From positions 1 through 16,999 of the forward strand of contig JANLPG010000051.1 in NCBI GenBank assembly GCA_031367105.1: DNA of 16,999 nt. The letters are read 5' to 3'. How positions within the stretch are numbered: the stretch's first letter is position 1; the number at the start of each line of letters is the position of its first letter. Source of the DNA: Palsa-1233 sp031367105 (GTDB lineage Bacteria; Gemmatimonadota; Gemmatimonadetes; Gemmatimonadales; GWC2-71-9). The notes beneath the pieces were generated by a model. The model made no database searches and had not been told where the DNA came from. It saw nothing but the letters and a program-made list of their open reading frames with translations. Of this stretch, positions 8,142 to 13,950 are shown piece by piece. A program made the translations under genes and the position numbers.

Positions 8142-8191
8142 TCAGCCGCACCGGGGCGATCGAGCCGTCGCCGAGCAGGCACGGCCCCCGC

Positions 8192-8197
8192 TAGATT
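8192..8197 (+). promoter_or_regulatory. Possible -10 element for the CDGSH gene
   Basis: TAGATT fits TAnnnT, matches four of six consensus bases and ends exactly 6 nt before the ATG at 8204. No convincing -35 lies 16-19 nt upstream, and no Shine-Dalgarno fits between it and the ATG. If it is a promoter, the transcript would be leaderless. The 62-nt gap after the upstream gene holds nothing else that I can name. Confidence 0.35.
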
Positions 8198-8203
8198 GGC
8201 GGG

Positions 8204-8434
8204 ATGACCGACGAAACCCCGCCCACTCCGCCGACAACCGTCACCATCCGCGTCAGCAACCCCGCCCGTGGCCCCTATGTGGTCGAAGGCGAATGGCTCG
8301 TCCGCGACGGCGAGGGAAACGCCTATCCACTCCCGGAGCGCAAGAACCCCGCGCGCATCTCCCTCTGCGGCTGCGGCAAGTCCGGCAAGTGGCCGGTGTG
8401 CGATGGGACGCATAAAGGGGATCTTCCCGTGTAA
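8204..8434 (+). CDS. CDGSH iron-sulfur domain protein
   Basis: This 76-residue soluble protein has a single mitoNEET-type motif near its C-terminus. CGCGKSGKWPVCDGTH at 55-70 matches C-x-C-x2-S-x3-P-x-C-D-G-T-H exactly. C55, C57, C66 and H70 are the expected ligands of a redox-active [2Fe-2S] cluster. Residues 13-50 form the preceding beta strands (TIRVSNPARGPYVVEGEW and so on), a common N-terminal half in bacterial members. Bacterial CDGSH proteins are thought to take part in cluster transfer or redox sensing, but the partner here is unknown. It has no transmembrane anchor. It is separated from the upstream operon by 62 nt and converges on yidC across a repeat hairpin. Confidence 0.93.
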   Translation: MTDETPPTPPTTVTIRVSNPARGPYVVEGEWLVRDGEGNAYPLPERKNPARISLCGCGKSGKWPVCDGTHKGDLPV

Positions 8435-8436
8435 CA

Positions 8437-8554
8437 CGAGAAGCGAGAAGCGAGAAGCGAGAAGCGCAGAAGCCCGAGGGCCAACATCTCGCTGTGGTGC
8501 CGGCCTTCAAGCTGTTGCGCTTCTCGCTTCTCGCCTCTCGTCTCTCGCTTCTCG
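8437..8554. repeat. Heptamer tandem repeats forming a long hairpin between convergent genes
   Basis: Four perfect direct copies of CGAGAAG (8437-8464) are followed by a degenerate copy. About 47 nt later, five copies of the complementary heptamer CTTCTCG, two of them with a single change, run from 8520 to 8554. The arms are inverted relative to each other: 8516-8534 pairs with 8450-8468 over 19 nt without mismatch, and other registers are also possible. The repeat fills nearly the whole gap between the CDGSH stop (8434) and the yidC stop (8556). It could serve as a two-way transcription terminator or be a dispersed REP-like element. It lacks a U-tract, so classical intrinsic termination is uncertain. 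Confidence 0.85.
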
Positions 8555-8555
8555 T

Positions 8556-10295
8556 CTATCGTCGTTTCGTGCCGACCACCACTGGCGCGTTCCGCGCCTC
8601 CATCACCTTTCGGCGCTCCTTCATGATCATCCACTGCTGTGGCAGCGACACCATATTCTGCACGGCGTAGTACAGATTCAGCCCGGATGCGAACTTCGAG
8701 AAGAAGACCAGCATCATCAGCGGCATCATCCACGACATCATCTTGGTCTGCGGATTGGGCGGCATCCCCATCATGCCGATCTTCGACACGGCGAACATCG
8801 ATGACGCCATCAGGACCGGGATGATGTACAGCGGATCGAACTGGGCGAGGTCGGGCATCCAGAGAAAGGAGACCCCGCGCAACTCGATCGTATTCTGCAG
8901 CACGAAGAACACCGCGACCAGCATCGGGTAGGGCAGCAGCATCGGCCAGCAGCCGCCGAACGGATTGACGTTGTTTTCCTTGTAGAGCTTGAACATCTCC
9001 TGCTGCAGTCGCGCCGGCTCTTCCTTGTACTTGGTCTGGATTTCCGTCAGCTGCGGCTGGATCGCCTGCATCGCCGTCATCGAGCGCATCGCCTTCTGGT
9101 TCAGCGGCCAGAGCACCAGGCGAATCATGATGCCGAACGCCACGATCACCAGGCCGTAACCCAGCCCCAGCGCGTGATGCATCCAGATGAACAGGTCGCG
9201 CAACGCCACCGCGATCGGCCGGATCACTGGGCGCAACCAGGCCCAGCCGTAGGGGTTCACATCGTCGAAATCGTGCCCCATATGATTGAGGCGGTCGTAT
9301 TCCATCGGTCCGATGTAAAAGGTCACGGCGTAGTGGCCACTGGCCGGCACCGAGAGCGACGCGGCGACATCGGCACGCACCGGCTTCTCGGGAGTGGCGT
9401 CGGTGGCGAGCGCACGCAGGCCGCCAATCCGACCGGTAAAACTCTTCGGGCCGGTGGAGTCGTACGCGAAGGCGCCGATCACAAAATACTTCGACTTCAC
9501 GGCAACCCACTCGAACGGCCCGCTCATCGTCGTGGGCTGCCGCGGCACGAGTGACATCAGCCGGGTGAGCTTGGTACCATCCTGCTTGGTGACGATCGCG
9601 CGCTCGCGATGATCCTCCACCAGGTTCTTCTCGGAATCCCGGAAGCCGTTGCCGAGCCCCACCAGCAGCGTGCCACCGCCGGCACCGAGCCCGGTGATCG
9701 TCCCGTTGACGTGGATCTTGAAATCGTCCGGGGCGAAATGGTACACGAGGGTGATCCCGTACGCCCCCGATTGCCCGGTGAGTGTGACGATCTCGTTGCC
9801 ATCCATCGGCGTGAGCGAGTCGACGCTCGCCGTGTAGGCTACCTGGTCGAGCCGCAGGGTGTCGCCGCCGACGGCGAGCTTCGCTGCGAGCAGCGAGGTC
9901 CCGGCGGGGAGCAGCTCGAGGGTGTCGAGTTTGCCGTTGGCGAGCGTATCTCCGAGCGCCATCGACTTGTAGTTCAGGAAGCGCGAAGAAATCAGCCGGC
10001 CGCCGTGCGTCGAGATCGCGTAGCGGTAGAGCGACGACCGCACCACCACCGTGTCCTCGGCCACCGTGGGCGCCACCGCAATTGCGCTGTCGGCTCCCGG
10101 CGGGATCGCCCGGAGCACCGGCGCGGCCGAGTCGGTCGGCACCAGACCAGGCGCCTTGCTGGAATCCGCAGTGCCCGCCGGGGCAACCACCGCAGCCGCG
10201 GGAGCCTTCGGCGCAGGCTTCTTCAGCAGGAACGAGGGAATCAGGGCGATCAGCATGATCAGCGCGATCGCAAAGAGCGGTCGGCGGTCGTTCAC
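8556..10295 (-). CDS. yidC: Membrane protein insertase YidC
   Basis: YidC inserts and folds inner-membrane proteins, alone or with Sec. The 579-residue protein starts at GTG 10295. Residues 7-24 form the first transmembrane helix (the Gram-negative-type signal anchor). An Ala/Pro linker follows, then a large periplasmic beta domain (about 80-340), and the conserved five-helix insertase core from about 365 on. R392 in MIRLVLWPLNQ is the conserved groove arginine. A charged coiled-coil hairpin follows (IQPQLTEIQTKYKEEPARLQ), then NPFGGCWPMLLPYPML and the Met-rich final helices. The cytosolic C-terminal tail is short and basic. It lies 14 nt after yidD and is last in rpmH-rnpA-yidD-yidC. The origin-type genes that often follow yidC (mnmE, rsmG, parAB) do not follow here. 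Confidence 0.97.
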   Translation of the reverse strand: MNDRRPLFAIALIMLIALIPSFLLKKPAPKAPAAAVVAPAGTADSSKAPGLVPTDSAAPVLRAIPPGADSAIAVAPTVAEDTVVVRSSLYRYAISTHGGRLISSRFLNYKSMALGDTLANGKLDTLELLPAGTSLLAAKLAVGGDTLRLDQVAYTASVDSLTPMDGNEIVTLTGQSGAYGITLVYHFAPDDFKIHVNGTITGLGAGGGTLLVGLGNGFRDSEKNLVEDHRERAIVTKQDGTKLTRLMSLVPRQPTTMSGPFEWVAVKSKYFVIGAFAYDSTGPKSFTGRIGGLRALATDATPEKPVRADVAASLSVPASGHYAVTFYIGPMEYDRLNHMGHDFDDVNPYGWAWLRPVIRPIAVALRDLFIWMHHALGLGYGLVIVAFGIMIRLVLWPLNQKAMRSMTAMQAIQPQLTEIQTKYKEEPARLQQEMFKLYKENNVNPFGGCWPMLLPYPMLVAVFFVLQNTIELRGVSFLWMPDLAQFDPLYIIPVLMASSMFAVSKIGMMGMPPNPQTKMMSWMMPLMMLVFFSKFASGLNLYYAVQNMVSLPQQWMIMKERRKVMEARNAPVVVGTKRR

Positions 10296-10309
10296 GGGGA
10301 GCTCATCTG

Positions 10310-10531
10310 TCAGGGTACCGGGTCATACCCACCCGGGTGCCACGGATGGCAACGTGCCACCCGCTTGAGTCCAAGCCATCCCCCGCGCACCGCCCCGTAG
10401 CGCTCCACCGCCTCGAGGGTATACGCCGAGCAGGTCGGAGAATACCGACACGCCGGGGGAAGGGCCGGAGAAATGAAGCGCTGGTAGCCACGAATGAGGA
10501 GGGCAATGGCGCGGGCGGGCAGCTGTTTCAC
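10310..10531 (-). CDS. yidD: Membrane protein insertion efficiency factor YidD
   Basis: This 73-residue protein fits the small YidD family, which is found between rnpA and yidC and helps YidC-dependent insertion by an unknown mechanism at the inner membrane. It shows the family layout: an amphipathic N-terminal helix (ALLIRGYQRFISPALPPACR), the cysteine motif CRYSPTCSAYTLEAVERYG and the ending RVARCHPWHPGGYDPVP. The GTG start overlaps the rnpA stop by 4 nt (GTGA at 10531-10528), which indicates translational coupling. The identification is secure from sequence and neighbours together. Confidence 0.96.
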   Translation of the reverse strand: MKQLPARAIALLIRGYQRFISPALPPACRYSPTCSAYTLEAVERYGAVRGGWLGLKRVARCHPWHPGGYDPVP

Positions 10532-10875
10532 GGCTGAAACGTCGCTGCCCAGGTCAGCAGCTCTGCGCGCAACGTGCCAAACGACGCGGCATAGGACTCC
10601 TTCCGCGCCCGGAAAACCACATCGGAGGCGGGAAGGCGCTGCGTCAGCTCGCGTCGCCAGAGGTCCTTGAGCCGCCGCCGCAAACGATTGCGGGCCACTG
10701 CGGTGTGCTGGAACCGAGGTACGATCAGTCCCATCCGCGAATGGCCCGCCTCAGCTGGCGTCCAGAAGATGTCGAGATGCGCTCGGCGGGAGCGACGGCC
10801 GGTCCGGAGGACCAGGTGAACGTCAGACCCGCGGACCAGCCGGTGCGAGCGCGGAAGGCGCTCGCGGTCGGTCAG
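10528..10875 (-). CDS. rnpA: Ribonuclease P protein component
   Basis: RnpA is the protein subunit of RNase P, which trims the 5' leader of tRNAs together with a catalytic RNA not seen in this window. The core begins at LPRSHRLVRGSDV and contains the RNA-binding RNR helix ARNRLRRRLKDLWRREL (61-77 in this numbering). The start is uncertain. No ATG, GTG or TTG lies close ahead of the core. I chose CTG 10875, which overlaps the rpmH stop (CTGA) and gives 115 residues, near the E. coli length of 119. Other options are TTG 10959, which has GGAGGA 3 nt upstream, GTG 11043 and TTG 11052. These would give longer proteins overprinting rpmH in another frame. The C-terminal end couples to yidD by a GTGA overlap. 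The gene identity is secure; the start is not. Confidence 0.9.
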   Translation of the reverse strand: MTDRERLPRSHRLVRGSDVHLVLRTGRRSRRAHLDIFWTPAEAGHSRMGLIVPRFQHTAVARNRLRRRLKDLWRRELTQRLPASDVVFRARKESYAASFGTLRAELLTWAATFQP

Positions 10876-11033
10876 ACGCGCGCGTGCTTCGAGCCGATGG
10901 ACACGGTCAGGCGCTTCCGCCCCTTCTTCCGGCGGCGTGACAGAACCGCGCGGCCCCAACGGTCCTCCATCCGGTTCCGGAAACCGTGCTTGGCGATGCG
11001 GCGCTTGTTGCGCGGCTTGTAGGTCGGCATCAT
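10872..11033 (-). CDS. rpmH: 50S ribosomal protein L34
   Basis: This short, highly basic protein (53 residues) contains the L34 signature HGFRNRMEDRWGRAVLSRRR and then KKGRKRLTV. The C-terminus runs nine residues past LTV (SIGSKHARV), a little longer than typical L34. Two adjacent ATGs (11033 and 11030) could serve as start. A strong Shine-Dalgarno, GGAGGGAG at 11050-11043, lies 9 nt ahead of the first and 12 nt ahead of the second, so I prefer 11033. It is the first gene of the rpmH-rnpA-yidD-yidC operon, divergent from dnaA, the classic arrangement next to many bacterial origins. Expression probably starts from the promoter at 11064-11092. The identification is secure. Confidence 0.95.
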   Translation of the reverse strand: MMPTYKPRNKRRIAKHGFRNRMEDRWGRAVLSRRRKKGRKRLTVSIGSKHARV

Positions 11034-11063
11034 AACTGGGCACTCCCTCCAATAGAGCCGGAC

Positions 11064-11092
11064 AAGCTACCCGTCAGTACCCTCGAATTCAA
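11064..11092 (-). promoter_or_regulatory. Candidate rpmH operon promoter
   Basis: On the minus strand, TTGAAT (11092-11087) and TAGCTT (11069-11064) are 17 nt apart, with the start site expected near 11057. The -35 is good (4 of 6) and the -10 is weaker (3 of 6). This leaves a short leader carrying the GGAGGGAG ribosome site. It lies back-to-back with the dnaA promoter. Confidence 0.55.
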
Positions 11093-11095
11093 GGG
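11080..11095. promoter_or_regulatory. Near-perfect palindrome between divergent promoters
   Basis: CCCTCGAATTCAAGGG is a 16-nt palindrome centred on GAATTC with one mismatched pair (C11084 against A11091). It covers the rpmH -35 element and stops 1 nt before the dnaA -35. Its position makes it a candidate operator that could affect both directions; no binding protein is known from the sequence alone. Confidence 0.4.
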
Positions 11096-11096
11096 T

Positions 11097-11125
11097 TTGA
11101 CTTTTCCACATTCGGGACCTAGAAT
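11097..11125 (+). promoter_or_regulatory. dnaA promoter with internal DnaA-box-like site
   Basis: TTGACT (11097-11102) and TAGAAT (11120-11125) are 17 nt apart, matching the sigma-70 consensus at five of six bases each. This is the best promoter in the window. Transcription should begin near 11132, leaving an untranslated leader of about 40 nt. Inside the spacer, TTTTCCACA (11102-11110) differs from the DnaA box TTATCCACA at one base. DnaA bound there would block RNA polymerase, giving the autorepression known from other bacteria. Confidence 0.75.
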
Positions 11126-11172
11126 CGGCCTCCCTAGCACAGACGCCCTACCCGAAAAACCGTGCCCACTAG

Positions 11173-12564
11173 ATGCCGCTGACCGCCAAAGATCTTTGGA
11201 AGCGTGTGCTCGAGGGAGCCAAGCGCGAAATCCCTGAGGCCATGATCCAAACGTGGTTGGCGTCCAATGAGGCGATCTCTTTCGAAGGTGGCAGCCTGAT
11301 CGTCAGCACACCTGACGACTTCGCCAAGCGCTGGAACGAAGAGAAATACGCCATCGCGCTGACTTCCGTCGCGACCGAAGCGGCCGGCGAGCCGGTGGCC
11401 GTGTCGTTCCGGGTGGCCGCCGAGCGGCAGAAGCGACCGCAGATGGATCTCTTCGTGCCGCAGGCCGCGCCCGATGCCGGTGCGATGGTGGCGAGCGCGA
11501 TGAACCCGAGCGCACAGCCGCTCAACAATCGCTACACCTTCAATTCGTTTGTGATCGGCAAGTCCAACGAACTTGCTGCTGCTGCCGCGCACGCCGTCGC
11601 CGAAGCGCCGGGAAAGCAGTACAACCCGTTCTTCATCTACGGCCCGACCGGCCTCGGCAAGACCCACCTGATGCAGGCGATCGCGCACGAGGTGCTCTCG
11701 CAGGCACCGGGGACGCGGGTGCTCTACGTCGGGGCCGAGCAGTTCATCAACGAAGTGATCGAGGGGATTCACGGTCGGACGATGCCCGACCTCCGACGGC
11801 GCTATCGCTCCGATGTGGACCTCTTCATCGTCGACGACGTCCATTTCCTCGAAGGGAAGGAAGCGACACAGGAAGAGTTCTTCCACACCTTCAATGCGCT
11901 GTACGAGGCGGGCAAGCAGATCGTGCTTACCTCCGACCGGCCGCCGAAGGAGATTCCCGGCCTCGAGGCCCGCCTGGTCTCCCGCTTCGAGTGGGGGATG
12001 GTGGCCGACGTCAAGCAGCCCGACCTCGAGCACCGGATCGCCATCCTGCGCAAGAAGCAGGAGCAGGATCACCTCGAGACCACCATTCCCGATGACGTGC
12101 TCCGCTTCATTGCGGAAAATGTCCGGTCGAATGTTCGCGAGCTCGAAGGGTGCATCATCAAGTTGCTGCTCTATGCTTCGCTCCGGCACCGGGAGATCAG
12201 CATCGACCTGGCTCGGGAGGCGCTGGCCGACAAGATGCGGCCGGGCGACGACGGCGACGCCAAGTCCCGGACGCTCCCGACCATCGAGAAGGTCCAGGAG
12301 GTCGTGGCACGGCGGTGGGGCGTGACCCCCGAGGGACTCAAGTCCAAGGCCCGCATCAAGACGCTGACAGTGCCGCGTCAGATCGCGATGTTCCTGGCGC
12401 GCGAACTGCTGCAGATGCAACTGGTGGAAATCGGGCAGGCCTTTGGCGGGCGGGATCACTCGACCGTGATCCACAGCGTCGACAAGGTGCAGTCGCAGCT
12501 CGGCCGCGATCGTCAGTTCCGCGAGCGCGTGGAATCGGCCCGCGCGGAGTTGTTGACAGTCTAG
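11173..12564 (+). CDS. dnaA: Chromosomal replication initiator protein DnaA
   Basis: DnaA binds DnaA boxes at the origin, melts the duplex and recruits the helicase. The 463-residue protein has all four domains: domain I (residues 1-80, LWKRVLEGAKREIPEAMIQT), a short variable linker, the AAA+ domain III with Walker A GPTGLGKT at 157-164 and Walker B LFIVDDVHF with D221/D222, and the domain IV DNA-binding helix-turn-helix with the signature GGRDHSTVIH from 425. ATG 11173 is the only sensible start, since a TAG in frame lies just upstream of nearby alternatives such as GTG 11162. No strong Shine-Dalgarno precedes it. It is driven by the promoter at 11097-11125 and followed by a 228-nt non-coding gap and dnaN, which indicates proximity to oriC. 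Confidence 0.98.
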   Translation: MPLTAKDLWKRVLEGAKREIPEAMIQTWLASNEAISFEGGSLIVSTPDDFAKRWNEEKYAIALTSVATEAAGEPVAVSFRVAAERQKRPQMDLFVPQAAPDAGAMVASAMNPSAQPLNNRYTFNSFVIGKSNELAAAAAHAVAEAPGKQYNPFFIYGPTGLGKTHLMQAIAHEVLSQAPGTRVLYVGAEQFINEVIEGIHGRTMPDLRRRYRSDVDLFIVDDVHFLEGKEATQEEFFHTFNALYEAGKQIVLTSDRPPKEIPGLEARLVSRFEWGMVADVKQPDLEHRIAILRKKQEQDHLETTIPDDVLRFIAENVRSNVRELEGCIIKLLLYASLRHREISIDLAREALADKMRPGDDGDAKSRTLPTIEKVQEVVARRWGVTPEGLKSKARIKTLTVPRQIAMFLARELLQMQLVEIGQAFGGRDHSTVIHSVDKVQSQLGRDRQFRERVESARAELLTV

Positions 12565-12641
12565 TGCACACTGTGCACGACGTCATCGTGGATGACGTTG
12601 GCAGTGCGGATTGGTGTGGGGAAGACGCGACTCGTTCCCCA
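12564..12641. repeat. Three successive inverted repeats after dnaA
   Basis: GTGCACACTGTGCAC (12564-12578) begins on the last base of the dnaA stop. ACGTCATC-GTG-GATGACGT (12580-12598) has perfect 8-bp arms and a 3-nt loop. TGGGGAA (12617-12623) and TTCCCCA (12635-12641) are 7-bp arms around an 11-nt loop. None is followed by a T-run, so a simple terminator is not obvious. Weak DnaA-box-like sites overlap them: CGTGGATGA (12587-12595) and TGTGGGGAA (12615-12623), each two mismatches from TGTGGATAA. Confidence 0.7.
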
Positions 12642-12792
12642 ACGTCCACGTGGTATCAACGAGGTCGCAGGGGCGCAGCACGCTACGCCCGTTGGGGTTA
12701 CGGAATGCCTGAACATTTCCCGCCCCTCTACGACTACTACTAGAGTCTTATTAAGTGTATTTCGCAGGAACTACAGCAACCCGGGGACGGCG
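12565..12792. other. Candidate replication origin (oriC) between dnaA and dnaN
   Basis: The 228-nt gap between dnaA and dnaN has no believable gene; frames running through it into dnaN lack similarity to anything I recognise. It holds the inverted repeats described separately, a CCACGTGG palindrome (12646-12653), a GC-rich stretch and an AT-rich patch just before dnaN. The dnaA-dnaN gap is a frequent origin site. No perfect TTATCCACA box is present, which is the main weakness of the call; species-specific box variants could explain it. Confidence 0.55.
12734..12762. other. CTA triplet run and AT-rich patch, possible DnaA-trio and unwinding element
   Basis: CTACTACTA (12734-12742) reads as three 3'-GAT-5' triplets on the complementary strand, the pattern of the DnaA-trio that guides DnaA onto single-stranded DNA. 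It follows GC-rich sequence and runs into 12741-12762, which is 17 of 22 A/T (including TCTTATTAAGTG) in an otherwise strongly GC-rich region. The order of GC-rich, trio and AT-rich DNA matches known basal unwinding sites. The same AT-rich bases could also hold a dnaN promoter. Confidence 0.45.
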
Positions 12793-13905
12793 ATGAAGTT
12801 GACCATCACGCGTGAGCAGCTGCAGGAGGGACTCGTAGCGGTGGCGGCGGCCGTGCCTTCCAAGACCACGCTGCCCGTGCTAGCCAACATCCTCCTCGAA
12901 GCCTCGAAGGACGGGCTGCGACTTTCGGGCACCGACCTCGACATCGCAGTGAGCACACTGGTGCCGGCCTCGGTCGACCAGGAAGGCGCCATCACGTTGC
13001 CGGCCCGCAAGCTGGTGGAGCTGGTTCGCGAGCTGCCGAGCGCCGGGATCCGGCTCACCACGCAGGGCGAACAGCGCGTCACCATCGAGTGCGGCCGCTC
13101 CAAGTTCAAGCTCCTCGGCCTCCCGCGCGAAGAGTTTCCGGCCTTCCCGCAGGTGACCTTCGATGGCTCCTCTCGTACCACCGCACGTGACCTCCAGAAG
13201 CTGGTAGCCCACGTCGCGTTTGCGGCGAGCACCGAGGAGAGCCGCCCGATTCTCAATGGCGTGCTGTGGCAGCTGATGCCCGATCGGATGCGGATGGTGG
13301 CCACCAACGGGCACCGTCTGGCGAAGATGGAAGTGCCATTGCAAGGACCAGCCGGCCAGGAAGCCGAACTGATCGTCCCGCCCAAGGCGCTGGAACAGTT
13401 CCGCAAGCTGTTCGGAGCCGATGACGAGATCGAGATCGGTCGCTCCGACAACCACCTCGGCTTCCGCTCGGCAACCACGCAGGTGTTCACCCGGCTGATC
13501 GAGGGACCGTACCCGAATTACGAGCAGGTCATCCCGCGCGAGAACGACAAGGTCGCCACCGCCGAAAAGGCCTCGCTGATGTCGGCGCTGCGCCGGATGG
13601 CGATCGTGGCGAGCGACCAGACCCACCGGATCCGGATGTCGTTCGGCGACGGTTCCTGCCGCCTGTCGGTCGCCACTCCCGACCTGGGTGAGGCGCAGGA
13701 AGAGATCACCGTCTCGTACGACGGCGAGCCGCTCGACATCGGCTTCAATGCCAACTACCTGCTCGAAGTGCTCAAATACATGCCCACCGACGAGGTCCGG
13801 CTGACGTTCAAGGCACCGGAGCGCGCCGCGACGGTCGAGCCGGTCGGCTGGGATGATCCGGCCACGTACCTGACGCTGGTTATGCCGCTGAGACTGCTCG
13901 ACTGA
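12793..13905 (+). CDS. dnaN: DNA polymerase III subunit beta (sliding clamp)
   Basis: The beta clamp forms a ring dimer that tethers polymerase III and many repair proteins to DNA. The 370-residue product is close to the 366 of E. coli. It opens MKLTITREQLQEGLVAVAAA and contains the three repeated clamp domains, with LPARKLVELVRELP in domain 1 and VLWQLMPDRMRMVATNGHRL in domain 2. It ends VMPLRLLD; MPxRL is the conserved C-terminal tail that lines the peptide-binding cleft. ATG 12793 follows GGGGACGGCG, a modest ribosome site. The reading frame is open for about 200 nt further upstream, but family similarity starts at this ATG. It is followed by a peptidase gene 45 nt later rather than recF. 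Confidence 0.98.
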   Translation: MKLTITREQLQEGLVAVAAAVPSKTTLPVLANILLEASKDGLRLSGTDLDIAVSTLVPASVDQEGAITLPARKLVELVRELPSAGIRLTTQGEQRVTIECGRSKFKLLGLPREEFPAFPQVTFDGSSRTTARDLQKLVAHVAFAASTEESRPILNGVLWQLMPDRMRMVATNGHRLAKMEVPLQGPAGQEAELIVPPKALEQFRKLFGADDEIEIGRSDNHLGFRSATTQVFTRLIEGPYPNYEQVIPRENDKVATAEKASLMSALRRMAIVASDQTHRIRMSFGDGSCRLSVATPDLGEAQEEITVSYDGEPLDIGFNANYLLEVLKYMPTDEVRLTFKAPERAATVEPVGWDDPATYLTLVMPLRLLD

Positions 13906-13950
13906 CCCCAGCCCGGCCTCATCCCGACCGCTCCACGAAGGAAGAACTCG

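Noticed and set aside
8437..8554. CRISPR array
   Set aside because: The repeat units are only 7 nt, directly abutting without spacers, and occur in both orientations.
11134..12474. Long minus-strand open frame opposite dnaA
   Set aside because: Antisense shadow of dnaA; it would run across the dnaA promoter side and has no family features.
12592..12792. Upstream extension of the dnaN frame through the origin gap
   Set aside because: Clamp similarity begins at 12793; the extra 67 residues look like no known N-terminal domain and the DNA is palindrome-rich.
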